A stretch of DNA of 64,000 nucleotides from Hallella seregens ATCC 51272 (GTDB taxonomy: Bacteria; Bacteroidota; Bacteroidia; Bacteroidales; Bacteroidaceae): assembly GCF_000518545.1 (NCBI RefSeq), contig NZ_JADU01000009.1:62001-126000 (forward strand), read 5' to 3'. A program made the translations under genes and the position numbers. Positions 16,515-25,597 of this stretch are shown here, piece after piece. The first letter of the stretch is position 1, and each line of letters opens with the position of its first letter. The notes beneath the pieces were generated by a model. The model was not told the origin of the DNA. It searched no databases and saw only the letters and a program-made list of their open reading frames with translations.

Positions 16515-18515
16515 ATGAAAAAGATAATCACAGTTTGCACCATTGCAGCCGCCCTGGCCGGGACAACGTCGTGCTCCGACTTCCTCGACCAGAACTCGCC
16601 ATCCGAGCAAAACGCCGAAAACACCTACAATTCGGCATACTATACCAGCCTCCGCGTCAACAAAATCTACGGCGGACTGACCCAGGACCAGACCTATTCG
16701 CAGTACATGAACATCGTTTGGGGCCTGAACAGCGACATAGAATTGGTGGACGGCCTCGGCAGCGACGCAGCCAATACAGGCAGCGAACGCGGCAACATGA
16801 ACTACAACGCCTCGCCGGGCTGGAGCAGAATCTCGTCGCTTTGGGACAAGGCCTACGGTGTGATCGAGGACTGCAACACCACCATCGAGGGCATCGAGGG
16901 CAGCCGTCTCCTCGCTGCCGGCAGCAGCGAGCGGGCCGTCATGCGCCGCTATGAGGGCGAGGCCCTCACGCTGCGAGCCATGCTTTACCTGGACATGATT
17001 CGCTTCTTCGGCGACATTCCCATGAAGATGGAGCCGTCGCGAAGCGACCTGGGCAACGCCTATCTGGACAAAACCGACCGCGACGTCATCATGGACTCGC
17101 TCATGAACCAGCTGGACCGCGCCATCGACTACCTGCCCTGGGCCGGCCAGAACGGCTACACCACCGAGCATGCAACCAAGGGTTACGCCCACGCCCTGCT
17201 GGCACAGATCGCCCTTACCCGTGCCGGCTACGCCATTCGGGAGCAGGGAAAGGACGGTTACGAGACGGCAAGCTACAGCGACGCCACCTATCCCACGCAG
17301 CGGCCGGCCGCCGAAACGCGCAAGACGCTCTACGAGCGGGCCCTCGCCCACCTTGCGGCCGTCATCAAAAGCGGCGTGCACGCCCTTAACCCCTCGTTCC
17401 GAAACGAGTGGGAACTCCTGAACCAACTCAAGCTCGACCAGAGCTATCGCGAGAACTTGTTCGAGGTTCCGATGGGTCTCAACGTGAGCAGCGAGCTGGG
17501 TTACACCGTCGGCGTGCGCATGAACGGCGTGACCTCGCGCTTCGGCTACGGCAATTCATCGGGCAAGATGAAGCTCACGGCGCCCTTCTTCTACTCGTTC
17601 GACAAGAACGACACACGCCGCGACGTGACCTGCTCCAACATACAATACAAGGAGGACAAGGACGCCAGCGGCAACAAAGCCACCGTTTGCCAGATGCTGG
17701 GCAACACGCCTTTCGGCATCTATGTGGGCAAGTGGGACCCACGGATGGAGGGCGAAGCCTGGCTCTCGCAGAACAAGCAGGTGTCGCAGAAGCACCTCAC
17801 GGGCATCAACTGCGTGAAGATGCGCTACGCCCAAGTGCTGCTGATGTATGCCGAAGTGATGAACGAACTGGCCGGCCCCGACGGCCACTACACGGGCGAC
17901 GCCGGCCTCACCGCCCGCGAAGCGCTGGGCCAAGTGCACGAGCGTGCCTTTGACAGCCAGCACAAGGCACAGGCACAGGCCTACACCGCCACGCTTCCTG
18001 CCGGCAAGGAAGCCTTCTTCAGGGCCATCGTCGATGAGAACGCCTGGGAGCTTGCAGGCGAGGGAGTGCGCAAGTTCGACCTGATTCGGTGGAACCTCCT
18101 CACGCAAAAGACACTCGAGATGAAGGCTCAGTACCTGGCCGACGTGGCGGCCGCCGAGGCCGATCCAGACAACAGCGGCCGCTACCAGAAGACGGTTTAC
18201 TTCAACTATACCGACGCCACGAAGACCGACATAGACGAGAGCAGCATCACCTGGTACGGGCTGCCCGAGGGCAAGACGACGGCCGACTACACAGGAAGCG
18301 CCAGCTCTTTCGGCGCGGCCAAGACGGCAGACAAGACCGACAAGAACGTCTACACCAACCTGCCATCCATTTCCAGCGGCCTCGTGGGCTCGGCACTCGC
18401 CGTCGGCGACACGCCCGACGTGACGGTGAAGAACCGTTACCTCGTGCCCATCGCCTCGACAACCATCTCCACCTCCAACGGCCACCTGCACAATTCCTAT
18501 GGCTACGGGGACTAA
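16515..18515 (+). CDS. SusD/RagB-type surface glycan-binding lipoprotein
   Basis: A 666-aa lipoprotein with lipobox Cys20 (AGTTSCSDFLDQNSPSE); the acidic residues after the Cys fit the Bacteroidetes surface-export signal. Early SusD hallmarks are present (TYNSAYYTSLRVNKIYGGL; WGLNSDIELVDG; YEGEALTLRAMLYLDMIRFFGDIPM), as is the TPR-rich middle. The C-terminus has AFFRAIVDENAWELAGEGVRKFDLIRWNLL, typical of RagB. It caps the SusC channel and binds the polysaccharide. The length is slightly above the average of about 550-600 aa, mostly from a longer C-terminal segment (about 540-640). Confidence 0.94.
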   Translation: MKKIITVCTIAAALAGTTSCSDFLDQNSPSEQNAENTYNSAYYTSLRVNKIYGGLTQDQTYSQYMNIVWGLNSDIELVDGLGSDAANTGSERGNMNYNASPGWSRISSLWDKAYGVIEDCNTTIEGIEGSRLLAAGSSERAVMRRYEGEALTLRAMLYLDMIRFFGDIPMKMEPSRSDLGNAYLDKTDRDVIMDSLMNQLDRAIDYLPWAGQNGYTTEHATKGYAHALLAQIALTRAGYAIREQGKDGYETASYSDATYPTQRPAAETRKTLYERALAHLAAVIKSGVHALNPSFRNEWELLNQLKLDQSYRENLFEVPMGLNVSSELGYTVGVRMNGVTSRFGYGNSSGKMKLTAPFFYSFDKNDTRRDVTCSNIQYKEDKDASGNKATVCQMLGNTPFGIYVGKWDPRMEGEAWLSQNKQVSQKHLTGINCVKMRYAQVLLMYAEVMNELAGPDGHYTGDAGLTAREALGQVHERAFDSQHKAQAQAYTATLPAGKEAFFRAIVDENAWELAGEGVRKFDLIRWNLLTQKTLEMKAQYLADVAAAEADPDNSGRYQKTVYFNYTDATKTDIDESSITWYGLPEGKTTADYTGSASSFGAAKTADKTDKNVYTNLPSISSGLVGSALAVGDTPDVTVKNRYLVPIASTTISTSNGHLHNSYGYGD

Positions 18516-18543
18516 ACATCACGCACTTCATCAACGCATCATC

Positions 18544-20196
18544 ATGAAAAATATCAAGCATAGCATCTGCACGGCCGCCGTGGCGACGCTGGGAGCGCTC
18601 TCCCTCGCGTCGTGCACCGACGGCAACGACTGGGACGTGGACAACACGCTGAACCGTCTTTTCGGCACCACCGACATCTCGCTCGACATCCATGACACCA
18701 AAGTTGGCGTGGCCTTCACCGAGATCAAGGGGGCCGAGGGCTACCAGGTGGAGCTGAGCACAGACTCTCTTTATGCCGACGAGGTGGCCCCGGGCTCCAT
18801 CGTCGACACGCTGCGCGGCACGCCCGACACCCTGCGCAACCTCACGGGCGAGACCAAATACTACCTGCGCATGCGCTCCATCGCCCAGGGCAAGGCGGCT
18901 TCGCGCTGGGTGTACTACAAGAACAGCCGCGGCCATCGCTACTTCGTCACCAAGTCGGAACAGCTCTTCCGCGACCTCACCCCGGCCGACGTGGACGAGA
19001 GCACGGCCCACGTGAGCTGGCGGGCGGGCCAGCAGGTGACCCACCTCGTGGTGCTCAAAGGCGGCGAAACGATGAAGAGCATCGAGCTCGGAGCCGACCC
19101 AATAGCTGCCGGCGACTACACCATCACCGGACTGCAACCCACCACCACCTACACCGTGAACCTGATGAACGGCACCGCCAAGCGCGGCACACTGACCCTG
19201 ACCACCACCGCAGCCATGCCGGCGGCCAGCTACAAGTACTACCTGCCGGCCGGCACCAAGGAGCTTACACAGGACATGCTCGACCAGATTGCGGCCACGG
19301 CACAGCAGAAAGCGGGCAGCAACACCAACTACAGCGTCACCATCGGCATCGCCGCCGGCCAGCAACTGACCCTCTATGGCAGCAACGCCGAGGAGGGCAA
19401 GACCTCGCTGACCATCCCCGACGGCATGGCCGTCACCTTCTTCGGACTGGCCGGCGACGCCCCCACGCTCAAGCTGCAGAAGGCGCTCAACCTTGAGGGC
19501 AGCCACGCTTACGTGCGCTTCCAGCACCTGAACATCACCGACGACGGCGCGGGCTACTTCGTCAACCAGTCGAAAACAGCCACCGTAGACGAGTTCGGCG
19601 TGGACAATTGCGAGGTGAGCGACTTCGCCACGGCCTTCTTCCGGCTCCAGGGAACGAGCGGCATCACCGTGAACACGCTCAGCCTGAACAACAGCATCTT
19701 CCACGACATGTGCAGCGGATACTCCTTCATCCACGTGGACGCGGGCAGCGGCAAGGGCAAGGTGAACCGCATACGCATGGCCAACTGCACGCTCTACAAC
19801 ATTGCCACGAGCGGCAAGATGTTCATCTTCAGCAAGAAAACCAACATGGAATCCATCGCCATAGACCGTCTGACGATGTACAACTGCATAGGCAACGGCA
19901 ACTTCCTCATCGACTTCGGCGACAAGACTTTCGGCGCAAACAGCATCACCATCAGCAATTCGCTGTTTGCAAAAACGCCCGACGACGTGACCAACAAGAA
20001 CCTGCGCTGCCTGCATGCACCCGTCGTGACCAACACCTACACCACCTCCGACTTCTTCAAGAAGATAGACGGGGCCACGGCGCTCGACGCTGCAGCCGGC
20101 GACGTGTTTGCCGACCCGGCCGCCGGCAACTTCACCCTGAAGCCCGCATACACCCGCCTCGGCGCGGGCGACAGCAGGTGGGACACGATTGATTAG
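18544..20196 (+). CDS. Surface lipoprotein with FN3-like, DUF4957 and DUF5123 domains (pectin-locus type)
   Basis: A 550-aa lipoprotein with lipobox Cys24 (ALSLASCTDGNDWD). Residues of about 35-235 form two fibronectin-III-like modules (GVAFTEIKGAEGYQVELSTD; YTITGLQPTTTYTVNLMNGT). Residues 235-400 match my memory of DUF4957 (a beta-helix-like stretch). The C-terminal third, with INTLSLNNSIFHD-type repeats and ending GDVFADPAAGNFTLKPAY, resembles DUF5123. Such proteins accompany SusC/SusD in loci for pectin, usually beside polysaccharide lyases. I see no catalytic site, so binding of galacturonan at the cell surface is the likeliest role. The ATG at 18544 is chosen for its signal peptide. Third gene of the susCD operon. 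Confidence 0.8.
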   Translation: MKNIKHSICTAAVATLGALSLASCTDGNDWDVDNTLNRLFGTTDISLDIHDTKVGVAFTEIKGAEGYQVELSTDSLYADEVAPGSIVDTLRGTPDTLRNLTGETKYYLRMRSIAQGKAASRWVYYKNSRGHRYFVTKSEQLFRDLTPADVDESTAHVSWRAGQQVTHLVVLKGGETMKSIELGADPIAAGDYTITGLQPTTTYTVNLMNGTAKRGTLTLTTTAAMPAASYKYYLPAGTKELTQDMLDQIAATAQQKAGSNTNYSVTIGIAAGQQLTLYGSNAEEGKTSLTIPDGMAVTFFGLAGDAPTLKLQKALNLEGSHAYVRFQHLNITDDGAGYFVNQSKTATVDEFGVDNCEVSDFATAFFRLQGTSGITVNTLSLNNSIFHDMCSGYSFIHVDAGSGKGKVNRIRMANCTLYNIATSGKMFIFSKKTNMESIAIDRLTMYNCIGNGNFLIDFGDKTFGANSITISNSLFAKTPDDVTNKNLRCLHAPVVTNTYTTSDFFKKIDGATALDAAAGDVFADPAAGNFTLKPAYTRLGAGDSRWDTID

Positions 20197-20259
20197 CCGG
20201 CCGTCCACCCGTCTTTCTCCGTCCGTCCGCCCACCGCAGGGCGGGCGCGGGCACACACA

Positions 20260-20290
20260 AAAGGCCCCACCGCCATGCGGTGGGGCCTTT
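20260..20290 (+). terminator. Intrinsic terminator of the susCD operon
   Basis: A perfect 14-bp stem (AAAGGCCCCACCGC at 20260-20273 with 20277-20290) with a 3-nt CAT loop lies 64 nt after the last gene. The 3' arm itself ends in TTT. With its A-rich 5' flank it could also act on minus-strand transcripts. Confidence 0.8.
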
Positions 20291-20298
20291 CCGTCAAA

Positions 20299-20408
20299 TT
20301 CTTCGCGCCGTTGTCGCCATGCGTCTGCGCCGTCATCGCAGGGCGTCCGCGCCGTTTTCGCGATGCGATTGCGCCGTCGCCGCCGCGCGATTACACCGCC
20401 ATCGCGGC
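20299..20408 (+). repeat. 22-bp periodic tandem repeat array C (5 units)
   Basis: Units start at 20299, 20321, 20343, 20365 and 20387. Cores read TTCGCGCCGTTGTCGCC, TCTGCGCCGTCATCGC, TCCGCGCCGTTTTCGC, ATTGCGCCGTCGCCGC and ATTACACCGCCATCGC. The four units from 20321 begin with GCG, and all five share CCG(T/C)nnTCGC or a close variant. The array lies between convergent gene ends, about 60 bp from the pyk stop codon. Confidence 0.8.
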
Positions 20409-20470
20409 ACCGTCTCCAGCCCTGCGCCGCGCCGCCACCAAGGGGCCGGCGCACTGCGGGGCCGCCGCGC

Positions 20471-21916
20471 CTACTTCTTGTCGGGCAGGTGGAACTGGTA
20501 ATCGTTGTCGAACACCTTGCCCACGTTGTTGATTTCGAGAAACGTGGTGCCGCCGCCCTCACCGAACGAACCGGAAAGGTAGGCTATCTTGTCGTCGGGT
20601 TGGATGTAGCCTTTCTGCCTCAACATGCGCAGGGCAGCCGAGAACATGTACTCGGACGAGACGTGGTCTTTCTGGTAAATGGGGATGACGCCGTAGGAAA
20701 GGTTGAGCCATCGCTGCGTCTTCTCCTTGTAGCAGATGGCCAGGATGGGCTTGGGGCCGCGGAAAGCAGCCAGGTCGCGGGCCGTCTCGCCCGTCTCGGA
20801 GTCGGTGATGATGCCGGCCACGCCCAGATGGCGCGACGACTCGATGGCGGCGTGGGCCAGGAACTCCTTCTGCGTGCAGTTGTCGTTCAGGGGCACTTCG
20901 TAGTGCTCGCCGAAGTTCTGCCGGTCTTTCTCGGCCTGCTCTGCAATGGCCGACATGGTCTCGACAGCCTCCACCGGATAGCGTCCCGAGGCGGTCTCGC
21001 CGCTGAGCATCAGGGCGTCGGTGTTGGAATAGATGGCGTTGGCAATGTCGGTCACCTCGGCGCGCGTGGGCCTCGGATTGCCAATCATGGTGTGGAGCAT
21101 CTGTGTGGCCACGATGACGGGCTTCTTCTTCTGCACGCACTTGCGGATAATCATGCGCTGGATGCCGGGTATCTGCTTCACGGGCACCTCGATGCCCAGG
21201 TCGCCGCGGGCAATCATGATGCCGTAGCTGGCGTCGATAATCTCGTCGATGTTGTCCACGCCCTCCTGGTTTTCTATCTTGGAGATGACCTTGATGTCGG
21301 AGTGATGCTCGTCGAGAATGTCCTGCACGGCCTTCACGTCGGCGGCCGAACGCACGAAGCTGTGGGCTATGAAGTCGATGTCCTCCTCGATGGCGAGCAG
21401 GATGTTGCGGCGGTCTTTCTCGGTGAGTGCAGGCAGATTGATGTGCTCGCCGGGCACGTTCACGCTCTTGTGGGCGCCCAGCACGCCGTCGTTGGTGACG
21501 CGGGTGAAGACCGTCGGGCCCACAATGTCGGTCACTTTCATGTCGATGGCGCCGTCGTCGAAGAGGATGTCGTCGCCCACTTTCACGTCGCTGGCAATGT
21601 CGGGGAACGAGAGATTCACGATGTCGTGGCTGCTGTCCATGCCGGGACGACCGAAGATTTTCACCACGTCGCCCGTCTTGTACTCGATGGGTGCCTCCAC
21701 GCCGGTGGTGCGCACCTCGGGGCCTTTGGTGTCGATGAGGATGCCGATGTGGGGCGACACGGCCCGCACGTTGCGGATAATGGTGCGGATACCGTCGGGT
21801 GTGGCGTGGGCGGTGTTCATCCGAACCACGTTCATGCCTGCAAAAAACAACTTGCGCAGGAAGTCCACGTCGCAGCGGCGGTCGCTGATGGAGCAAACTA
21901 TCTTTGTCTGTTTCAT
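20471..21916 (-). CDS. pyk: Pyruvate kinase
   Basis: Converts phosphoenolpyruvate and ADP to pyruvate and ATP in glycolysis. The 481-aa chain has the N-terminal barrel start KQTKIVCSISDRRCD, GMNVVRMNTAHAT, and the active-site lysine region VISKIENQEGVDNIDEI. It also has GIMIARGDLGIEVP and ATQMLHTMIGNPRPTRAEVTDIANAI, followed by a C-terminal allosteric-type domain (ETARDLAAFRGPKPILAIC...). It is divergent from uxaB, whose pathway also ends in pyruvate; the two have separate promoters. Confidence 0.95.
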   Translation of the reverse strand: MKQTKIVCSISDRRCDVDFLRKLFFAGMNVVRMNTAHATPDGIRTIIRNVRAVSPHIGILIDTKGPEVRTTGVEAPIEYKTGDVVKIFGRPGMDSSHDIVNLSFPDIASDVKVGDDILFDDGAIDMKVTDIVGPTVFTRVTNDGVLGAHKSVNVPGEHINLPALTEKDRRNILLAIEEDIDFIAHSFVRSAADVKAVQDILDEHHSDIKVISKIENQEGVDNIDEIIDASYGIMIARGDLGIEVPVKQIPGIQRMIIRKCVQKKKPVIVATQMLHTMIGNPRPTRAEVTDIANAIYSNTDALMLSGETASGRYPVEAVETMSAIAEQAEKDRQNFGEHYEVPLNDNCTQKEFLAHAAIESSRHLGVAGIITDSETGETARDLAAFRGPKPILAICYKEKTQRWLNLSYGVIPIYQKDHVSSEYMFSAALRMLRQKGYIQPDDKIAYLSGSFGEGGGTTFLEINNVGKVFDNDYQFHLPDKK

Positions 21917-21968
21917 AATTCCAAGGGGATTATTTGGGGAGATAACGATTGATGTCTGAATACTCTTG

Positions 21969-21976
21969 CAAAGGTA
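21969..21976 (-). promoter_or_regulatory. -7 box TACCTTTG for pyk
   Basis: TACCTTTG on the minus strand lies 53 nt upstream of the pyk ATG (21916). Confidence 0.6.
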
Positions 21977-22082
21977 CTTAAAATTTCGCAGAACGGCCTT
22001 TACGGCGCAAAATAAAATCGGGCACGCAAAGGTTTACGTACAATTAATGTGCGGCGGCGTGCCGACCTGCGGTTTATTTGCT

Positions 22083-22090
22083 TAACTTTG
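22083..22090 (+). promoter_or_regulatory. -7 box TAACTTTG for uxaB
   Basis: TAACTTTG on the plus strand gives a leader of about 60 nt to the ATG at 22156. It is divergent from the pyk promoter, with about 107 bp between the two -7 boxes. Confidence 0.6.
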
Positions 22091-22155
22091 CAGCGACTTT
22101 GAAAGCGCAGCATCGACAATTCCATTCAGAAACAACATCATATTCAAGACAAATC

Positions 22156-23637
22156 ATGAAAGCATTGCAAGCACTCAACAAGCGCACGGCACCGAAAAGC
22201 GCCATGCCCGAGCGTATCATTCAGTTTGGCGAGGGCAACTTCCTGCGCGCCTTCGTAGACTGGATTGTCTACAACATGGACCAGAAGACCGACTTCAACG
22301 CGTCGGTGGTGGTGGTGCAGCCCATCGAACGGGGCATGGCCGACTGGCTCAACGGCCAGGACTGCCTGTACCATGTGAACCTGCAGGGCAAGGAGAACGG
22401 CCGGCCCGTGGACACGCTCACCCGCATCGACGTCATCAGTCGGGCCCTCAATCCCTACACGCAGAACCAGGCCTTCATGGCCCTGGCCGAGCAGCCCGAG
22501 ATGCGGTTTATCATTTCCAACACCACCGAGGCCGGCATTGCCTTCGACGAGAGCTGCAAGTTCAGCGACGCTCCGGCCGCCAGCTATCCCGGCAAACTGG
22601 TGCAGCTGCTGTTCCACCGCTACAAATTCTTCGGCGGAGACCCCGCCAAAGGCATGATTCTGATGCCCTGCGAGCTCATCTTCCTCAACGGCCACCACCT
22701 CAAGGAGTGCATCTATCAGTACATCGAACTCTGGAAAAACGACCTGGGCGACGACTACGAGGGCTTCAAAACGTGGTTCACCCGCCACTGCTACGTGTGC
22801 GCCACGCTCGTGGACCGCATCGTGCCGGGCTTCCCGCGCGACACCATTCACGACATCCAGCAGAAGATTTGCTACCGCGACAACCTCGTGGTCAAGGCCG
22901 AGAGCTTCCACCTTTGGGTCATCGAGAAGGCCGAGAACATGACCGTGGAACAGCTCAAGGCCGAGTTCCCTGCCGAAAAAGCCGGGTTGCATGTGCTCAT
23001 CACCGACAACGAAAAGCCCTACCATGCCCGCAAGGTGACCCTGCTCAACGGCCCTCATACCGTGCTCTCGCCGGTGACATTCCTTAGCGGAGTGGACATC
23101 GTGCGCGACGCATGCGAGCACCCCGTACTGGGCAAGTACATCCACAAAGTGCAGTTCGACGAGCTCATGCAGACGCTCGACCTGCCCATGGAAGAGCTCA
23201 GACAGTTTGCCGCCGACGTGCTCGAACGCTTCGAGAACCCGTTTGTGGACCATCAGGTGACGAGCATCATGCTCAACAGCTTCCCCAAATACGAAACGCG
23301 CGACCTGCCCGGCGTGAAGATTTACCTGGAGCGCAAGGGCGAGCTGCCCAAGGGGCTGGTGTTCGGACTGGCCGCCATCATCACCTATTATAAAGGTGGA
23401 CAGCGCGCCGACGGCACAGCCATCGTGCCCAACGACGACCCGAAAATCATGGCCCGGCTGGCCGAACTCTGGGCCACGGGCGACACGCGGCAGGTGGCCG
23501 AGGGCGTATTGGCCTTCGACTACGTGTGGAAAGAGAACCTCAACCAGACTGTTCCCGGCCTCGCCGCACTGGTCAAGGAGTACCTCGACCTCATTCAGGC
23601 CAAGGGAATGCTCGAGGCCGTGAAGACCATTCTGTAG
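22156..23637 (+). CDS. uxaB: Tagaturonate reductase (altronate oxidoreductase), mannitol-dehydrogenase family
   Basis: Reduces D-tagaturonate to D-altronate with NADH in the Ashwell route for galacturonate. The 493-aa protein has an N-terminal Rossmann segment (RIIQFGEGNFLRAFVDWIVY, 20-39) and the polyol-dehydrogenase catalytic signature K293-x4-N298-x2-H301 in KVTLLNGPH. The VKAESFHLWVIE segment is typical of UxaB/UxuB. UxuB (fructuronate) is the alternative, but the GEGNFLRAF start and length (483 aa in E. coli UxaB) favour UxaB. The ATG at 22156 starts the family core. Its closeness to a SusCD set with a pectin-type lipoprotein suggests pectin use; the rest of the uxa pathway is not in the window. 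Confidence 0.88.
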   Translation: MKALQALNKRTAPKSAMPERIIQFGEGNFLRAFVDWIVYNMDQKTDFNASVVVVQPIERGMADWLNGQDCLYHVNLQGKENGRPVDTLTRIDVISRALNPYTQNQAFMALAEQPEMRFIISNTTEAGIAFDESCKFSDAPAASYPGKLVQLLFHRYKFFGGDPAKGMILMPCELIFLNGHHLKECIYQYIELWKNDLGDDYEGFKTWFTRHCYVCATLVDRIVPGFPRDTIHDIQQKICYRDNLVVKAESFHLWVIEKAENMTVEQLKAEFPAEKAGLHVLITDNEKPYHARKVTLLNGPHTVLSPVTFLSGVDIVRDACEHPVLGKYIHKVQFDELMQTLDLPMEELRQFAADVLERFENPFVDHQVTSIMLNSFPKYETRDLPGVKIYLERKGELPKGLVFGLAAIITYYKGGQRADGTAIVPNDDPKIMARLAELWATGDTRQVAEGVLAFDYVWKENLNQTVPGLAALVKEYLDLIQAKGMLEAVKTIL

Positions 23638-23668
23638 GAAACGGATAACACAAAACCCACCCATCAAA

Positions 23669-23714
23669 AACCATCATCCCGTCCGGACGCAACGATCCGG
23701 ACGGGATGATGGTT
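23669..23714. terminator. Perfect 19-bp hairpin between uxaB and the DUF4293 gene
   Basis: The arms 23669-23687 and 23696-23714 (core CATCATCCCGTCCGGA) pair perfectly around an 8-nt loop. The U-run lies on the minus-strand side (TTTTTGATGG), so it best terminates the bamD-rpoZ-DUF4293 operon while also ending uxaB. Confidence 0.75.
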
Positions 23715-23784
23715 GAAACGGGGCCTTGTTGTGGCACCCCTTATGGTTTTTGCCCGCAGGAACACGCCCCGCGCGGGCCGCCAA

Positions 23785-24240
23785 TCAACGTATGCGGTCC
23801 ATCGACCGCACCAGCTTCTCGTCGGCTTTCACCCCGGCACGCGCCAGCACCAGCAGCACCACGGCCACCAAGGGCAGGCAGAAAGCAAAGTGAACGCGCA
23901 GCGACGTGGAGGCCGAATCCACCGACCCCAGGAACCAGTAGCCGGCAAAGGCGGCATACCAGGCCAGGCAGAGCACGATGTTGGCCGTGCACAACGCCAT
24001 CTGAACAGGGCGCCGACGATAGAGGAAAATGCTGATAAGCGTCAGCGAGCCCACCACCACCAGGTCGACAAAAGGCAGCGGATGGGGGTCGAAGCCCCTG
24101 CCCGAATACAGCCCCAGGCTATACCAACGCACGCCCTCGCCCATGGCTTTGGGCTCCAGCGTGGCCACCGGCAGACACAGGCAAACGATGACGCATGCCA
24201 GGGCCAGCAGCAGAAAGAGGGTCTGTTTGCGCTGAATCAT
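23785..24240 (-). CDS. DUF4293 family membrane protein
   Basis: A 151-aa protein with four predicted membrane segments (about 7-27, 57-76, 83-105 and 119-136). The opening MIQRKQTLFLLLALACVIVC is characteristic of DUF4293, a Bacteroidetes-only family usually next to rpoZ. Function unknown. Its ATG overlaps the rpoZ stop codon (TGATG), so translation is coupled to rpoZ. Confidence 0.85.
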   Translation of the reverse strand: MIQRKQTLFLLLALACVIVCLCLPVATLEPKAMGEGVRWYSLGLYSGRGFDPHPLPFVDLVVVGSLTLISIFLYRRRPVQMALCTANIVLCLAWYAAFAGYWFLGSVDSASTSLRVHFAFCLPLVAVVLLVLARAGVKADEKLVRSMDRIR

Positions 24241-24578
24241 CAGGCCTGCTCCGTCTGGTTATCCTGCGAGGGGTCGCGCCAATACACGTTGCCCTCGATA
24301 AATTCCTGCGTGGCCAGCAGCGTGGCCTTGGGCAGTTTCTCGTAGTAACGGCTGATTTCTATCTGCTCACGGTTCTCGAACACCTCTTCGAGCGAGTCGT
24401 TGTAGGAGGCGAACTCGGCCAGTTTCTTGTTCAGATCCTGCTTGATCTCTGTAGAAATCTGGTTGGCGCGCTTGCCAATGATGGCCACACTCTCGTAAAT
24501 GTTGTTCGTCTCGTCACAGAGATCCATGATGTTTCGGGTGACGGTGTTGACCGGAGCTTTTGACTTTTTGTAATCCAT
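24240..24578 (-). CDS. rpoZ: RNA polymerase omega subunit (Bacteroidetes type)
   Basis: A 112-aa protein with VNTVTRNIMDLCDETNNIYESVAIIGKRANQIST, the omega core in which TNNIYEAV...KRANQI contacts the beta-prime subunit. The family supports RNA polymerase assembly. The C-terminal half is longer than proteobacterial omega and Glu-rich. The bamD-rpoZ-DUF4293 order is common in the phylum and supports the call. The 70-nt gap to bamD shows no separate promoter box. Confidence 0.85.
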   Translation of the reverse strand: MDYKKSKAPVNTVTRNIMDLCDETNNIYESVAIIGKRANQISTEIKQDLNKKLAEFASYNDSLEEVFENREQIEISRYYEKLPKATLLATQEFIEGNVYWRDPSQDNQTEQA

Positions 24579-24648
24579 GTCTATTGTTGGGTTTTAAATT
24601 TTGGCGTTGCCGGCAGGCCGTAGAGGCGGCCTCGGGAAAGGCAGGAGC

Positions 24649-25482
24649 CTATTCCTGCACCGTGGAAGTGACCTTCTTGCACTTCTCGATGTACTCTTCG
24701 GCGTGCTTTCTTTCCTTGGAATCAGGATATTCGTTGATGAAACCGTAGCACTCGTCCTCGGCATCCTGGAAGCGTTCCAGCTTTCGGGCCTCGATGCTTT
24801 GCTGGGCCAACTCGTACTTGCTCTTCATGATGAGCACGGCAAAGTCCTCGCGCTTGGAGGTGTAGGGATAGTCTTTCAGGGCGTTCTGGGCCGTCACGAT
24901 GCAGGCTTCATAGTTGTTTCCGCCGCTGAAACAGTTGCCGAAGTAGGACCCGAGGTCGTAGTAGAGCCGGGCAGAGAGCAGTTCTTTCTCCACCAACTTG
25001 TCCTGCAGGGCGAAGAGTCGCTGCTGCGCCAGCTCCTTCATACGGGCGTCCGGATAGATGTCCAGATACTCCTGAAAGGCCGAGATGGCCCTCACCGTCT
25101 CACTTTGGTCGAGCCGGGGCTCGGGCGTGCTCATGTAGAGGCTCTGCCCCACGTAGTAGGAGGCCTGCTCGGCATAGACGCCACGCGGATAGGTCTTCAC
25201 GTAACGCTTGAAAGCCTCGGCCGCCGTCTCGTAGTCGCGACTGCAATATTCGGCCATGGCCAGCATGTAGAGGCTCTCCTCTGCATCGGGCGTTCCTTTC
25301 TCCTGAACGATGAGTTCCTGAAGCAAAGTGGTGGCGCGGGTGTACTTGCCCTGGGCAAAACACTCCTTGGCATACTCGTATTTGTAACGCCAGTCCTGGG
25401 ATTTGTACACCTGGTTGAACTCCTTGGCACAACTGGTGCAAAGGAGAAGGGCGGATAAAGCAACGGTTACGGTTTTCTTCAT
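24649..25482 (-). CDS. bamD: Outer-membrane assembly lipoprotein BamD
   Basis: A 277-aa lipoprotein with lipobox Cys18 (LLLCTSCAKEFNQV). Its tetratricopeptide repeats include YKYEYAKECFAQGKYTRATTLLQEL, YMLAMAEYCSRDYETAAEAFKRYVKTYP, YVGQSLYM and SAFQEYLDIYPDARMKELAQQRL, the standard YfiO layout. BamD works with BamA to insert beta-barrel proteins. The start at 25482 gives a proper signal peptide; a much longer in-frame extension upstream would run across the divergent uvrB gene. First gene of the bamD-rpoZ-DUF4293 operon. Confidence 0.92.
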   Translation of the reverse strand: MKKTVTVALSALLLCTSCAKEFNQVYKSQDWRYKYEYAKECFAQGKYTRATTLLQELIVQEKGTPDAEESLYMLAMAEYCSRDYETAAEAFKRYVKTYPRGVYAEQASYYVGQSLYMSTPEPRLDQSETVRAISAFQEYLDIYPDARMKELAQQRLFALQDKLVEKELLSARLYYDLGSYFGNCFSGGNNYEACIVTAQNALKDYPYTSKREDFAVLIMKSKYELAQQSIEARKLERFQDAEDECYGFINEYPDSKERKHAEEYIEKCKKVTSTVQE

Positions 25483-25500
25483 ATCCTGTCTTTTGACGTG

Positions 25501-25531
25501 CAAAATTACGCATATTTCTTCGATTTGCAAA
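25501..25531 (-). promoter_or_regulatory. bamD operon promoter (TTTG, 19 nt, TAATTTTG)
   Basis: On the minus strand a -33 TTTG (25531-25528) and -7 TAATTTTG (25508-25501) are 19 nt apart. The -7 box lies 18 nt upstream of the bamD ATG, so the leader is about 14 nt. Confidence 0.72.
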
Positions 25532-25582
25532 GGTGGCATCGTTATTTTTAGTGAAAAAAGGGACGCGAAAACAGTTTTTTCG

Positions 25583-25590
25583 TAATTTTG
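25583..25590 (+). promoter_or_regulatory. -7 box TAATTTTG for uvrB (near-leaderless)
   Basis: TAATTTTG ends at 25590 and the uvrB ATG is at 25598, so transcription would begin within a few bases of the start codon. Confidence 0.65.
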
Positions 25591-25597
25591 CATTCCC

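Noticed and set aside
18247..20562. A 771-codon minus-strand frame opposite the susCD-operon lipoprotein
   Set aside because: Shadow frame; composition is Val/Gly/His-rich as expected for antisense of this codon usage, and it crosses a terminator and a repeat array.
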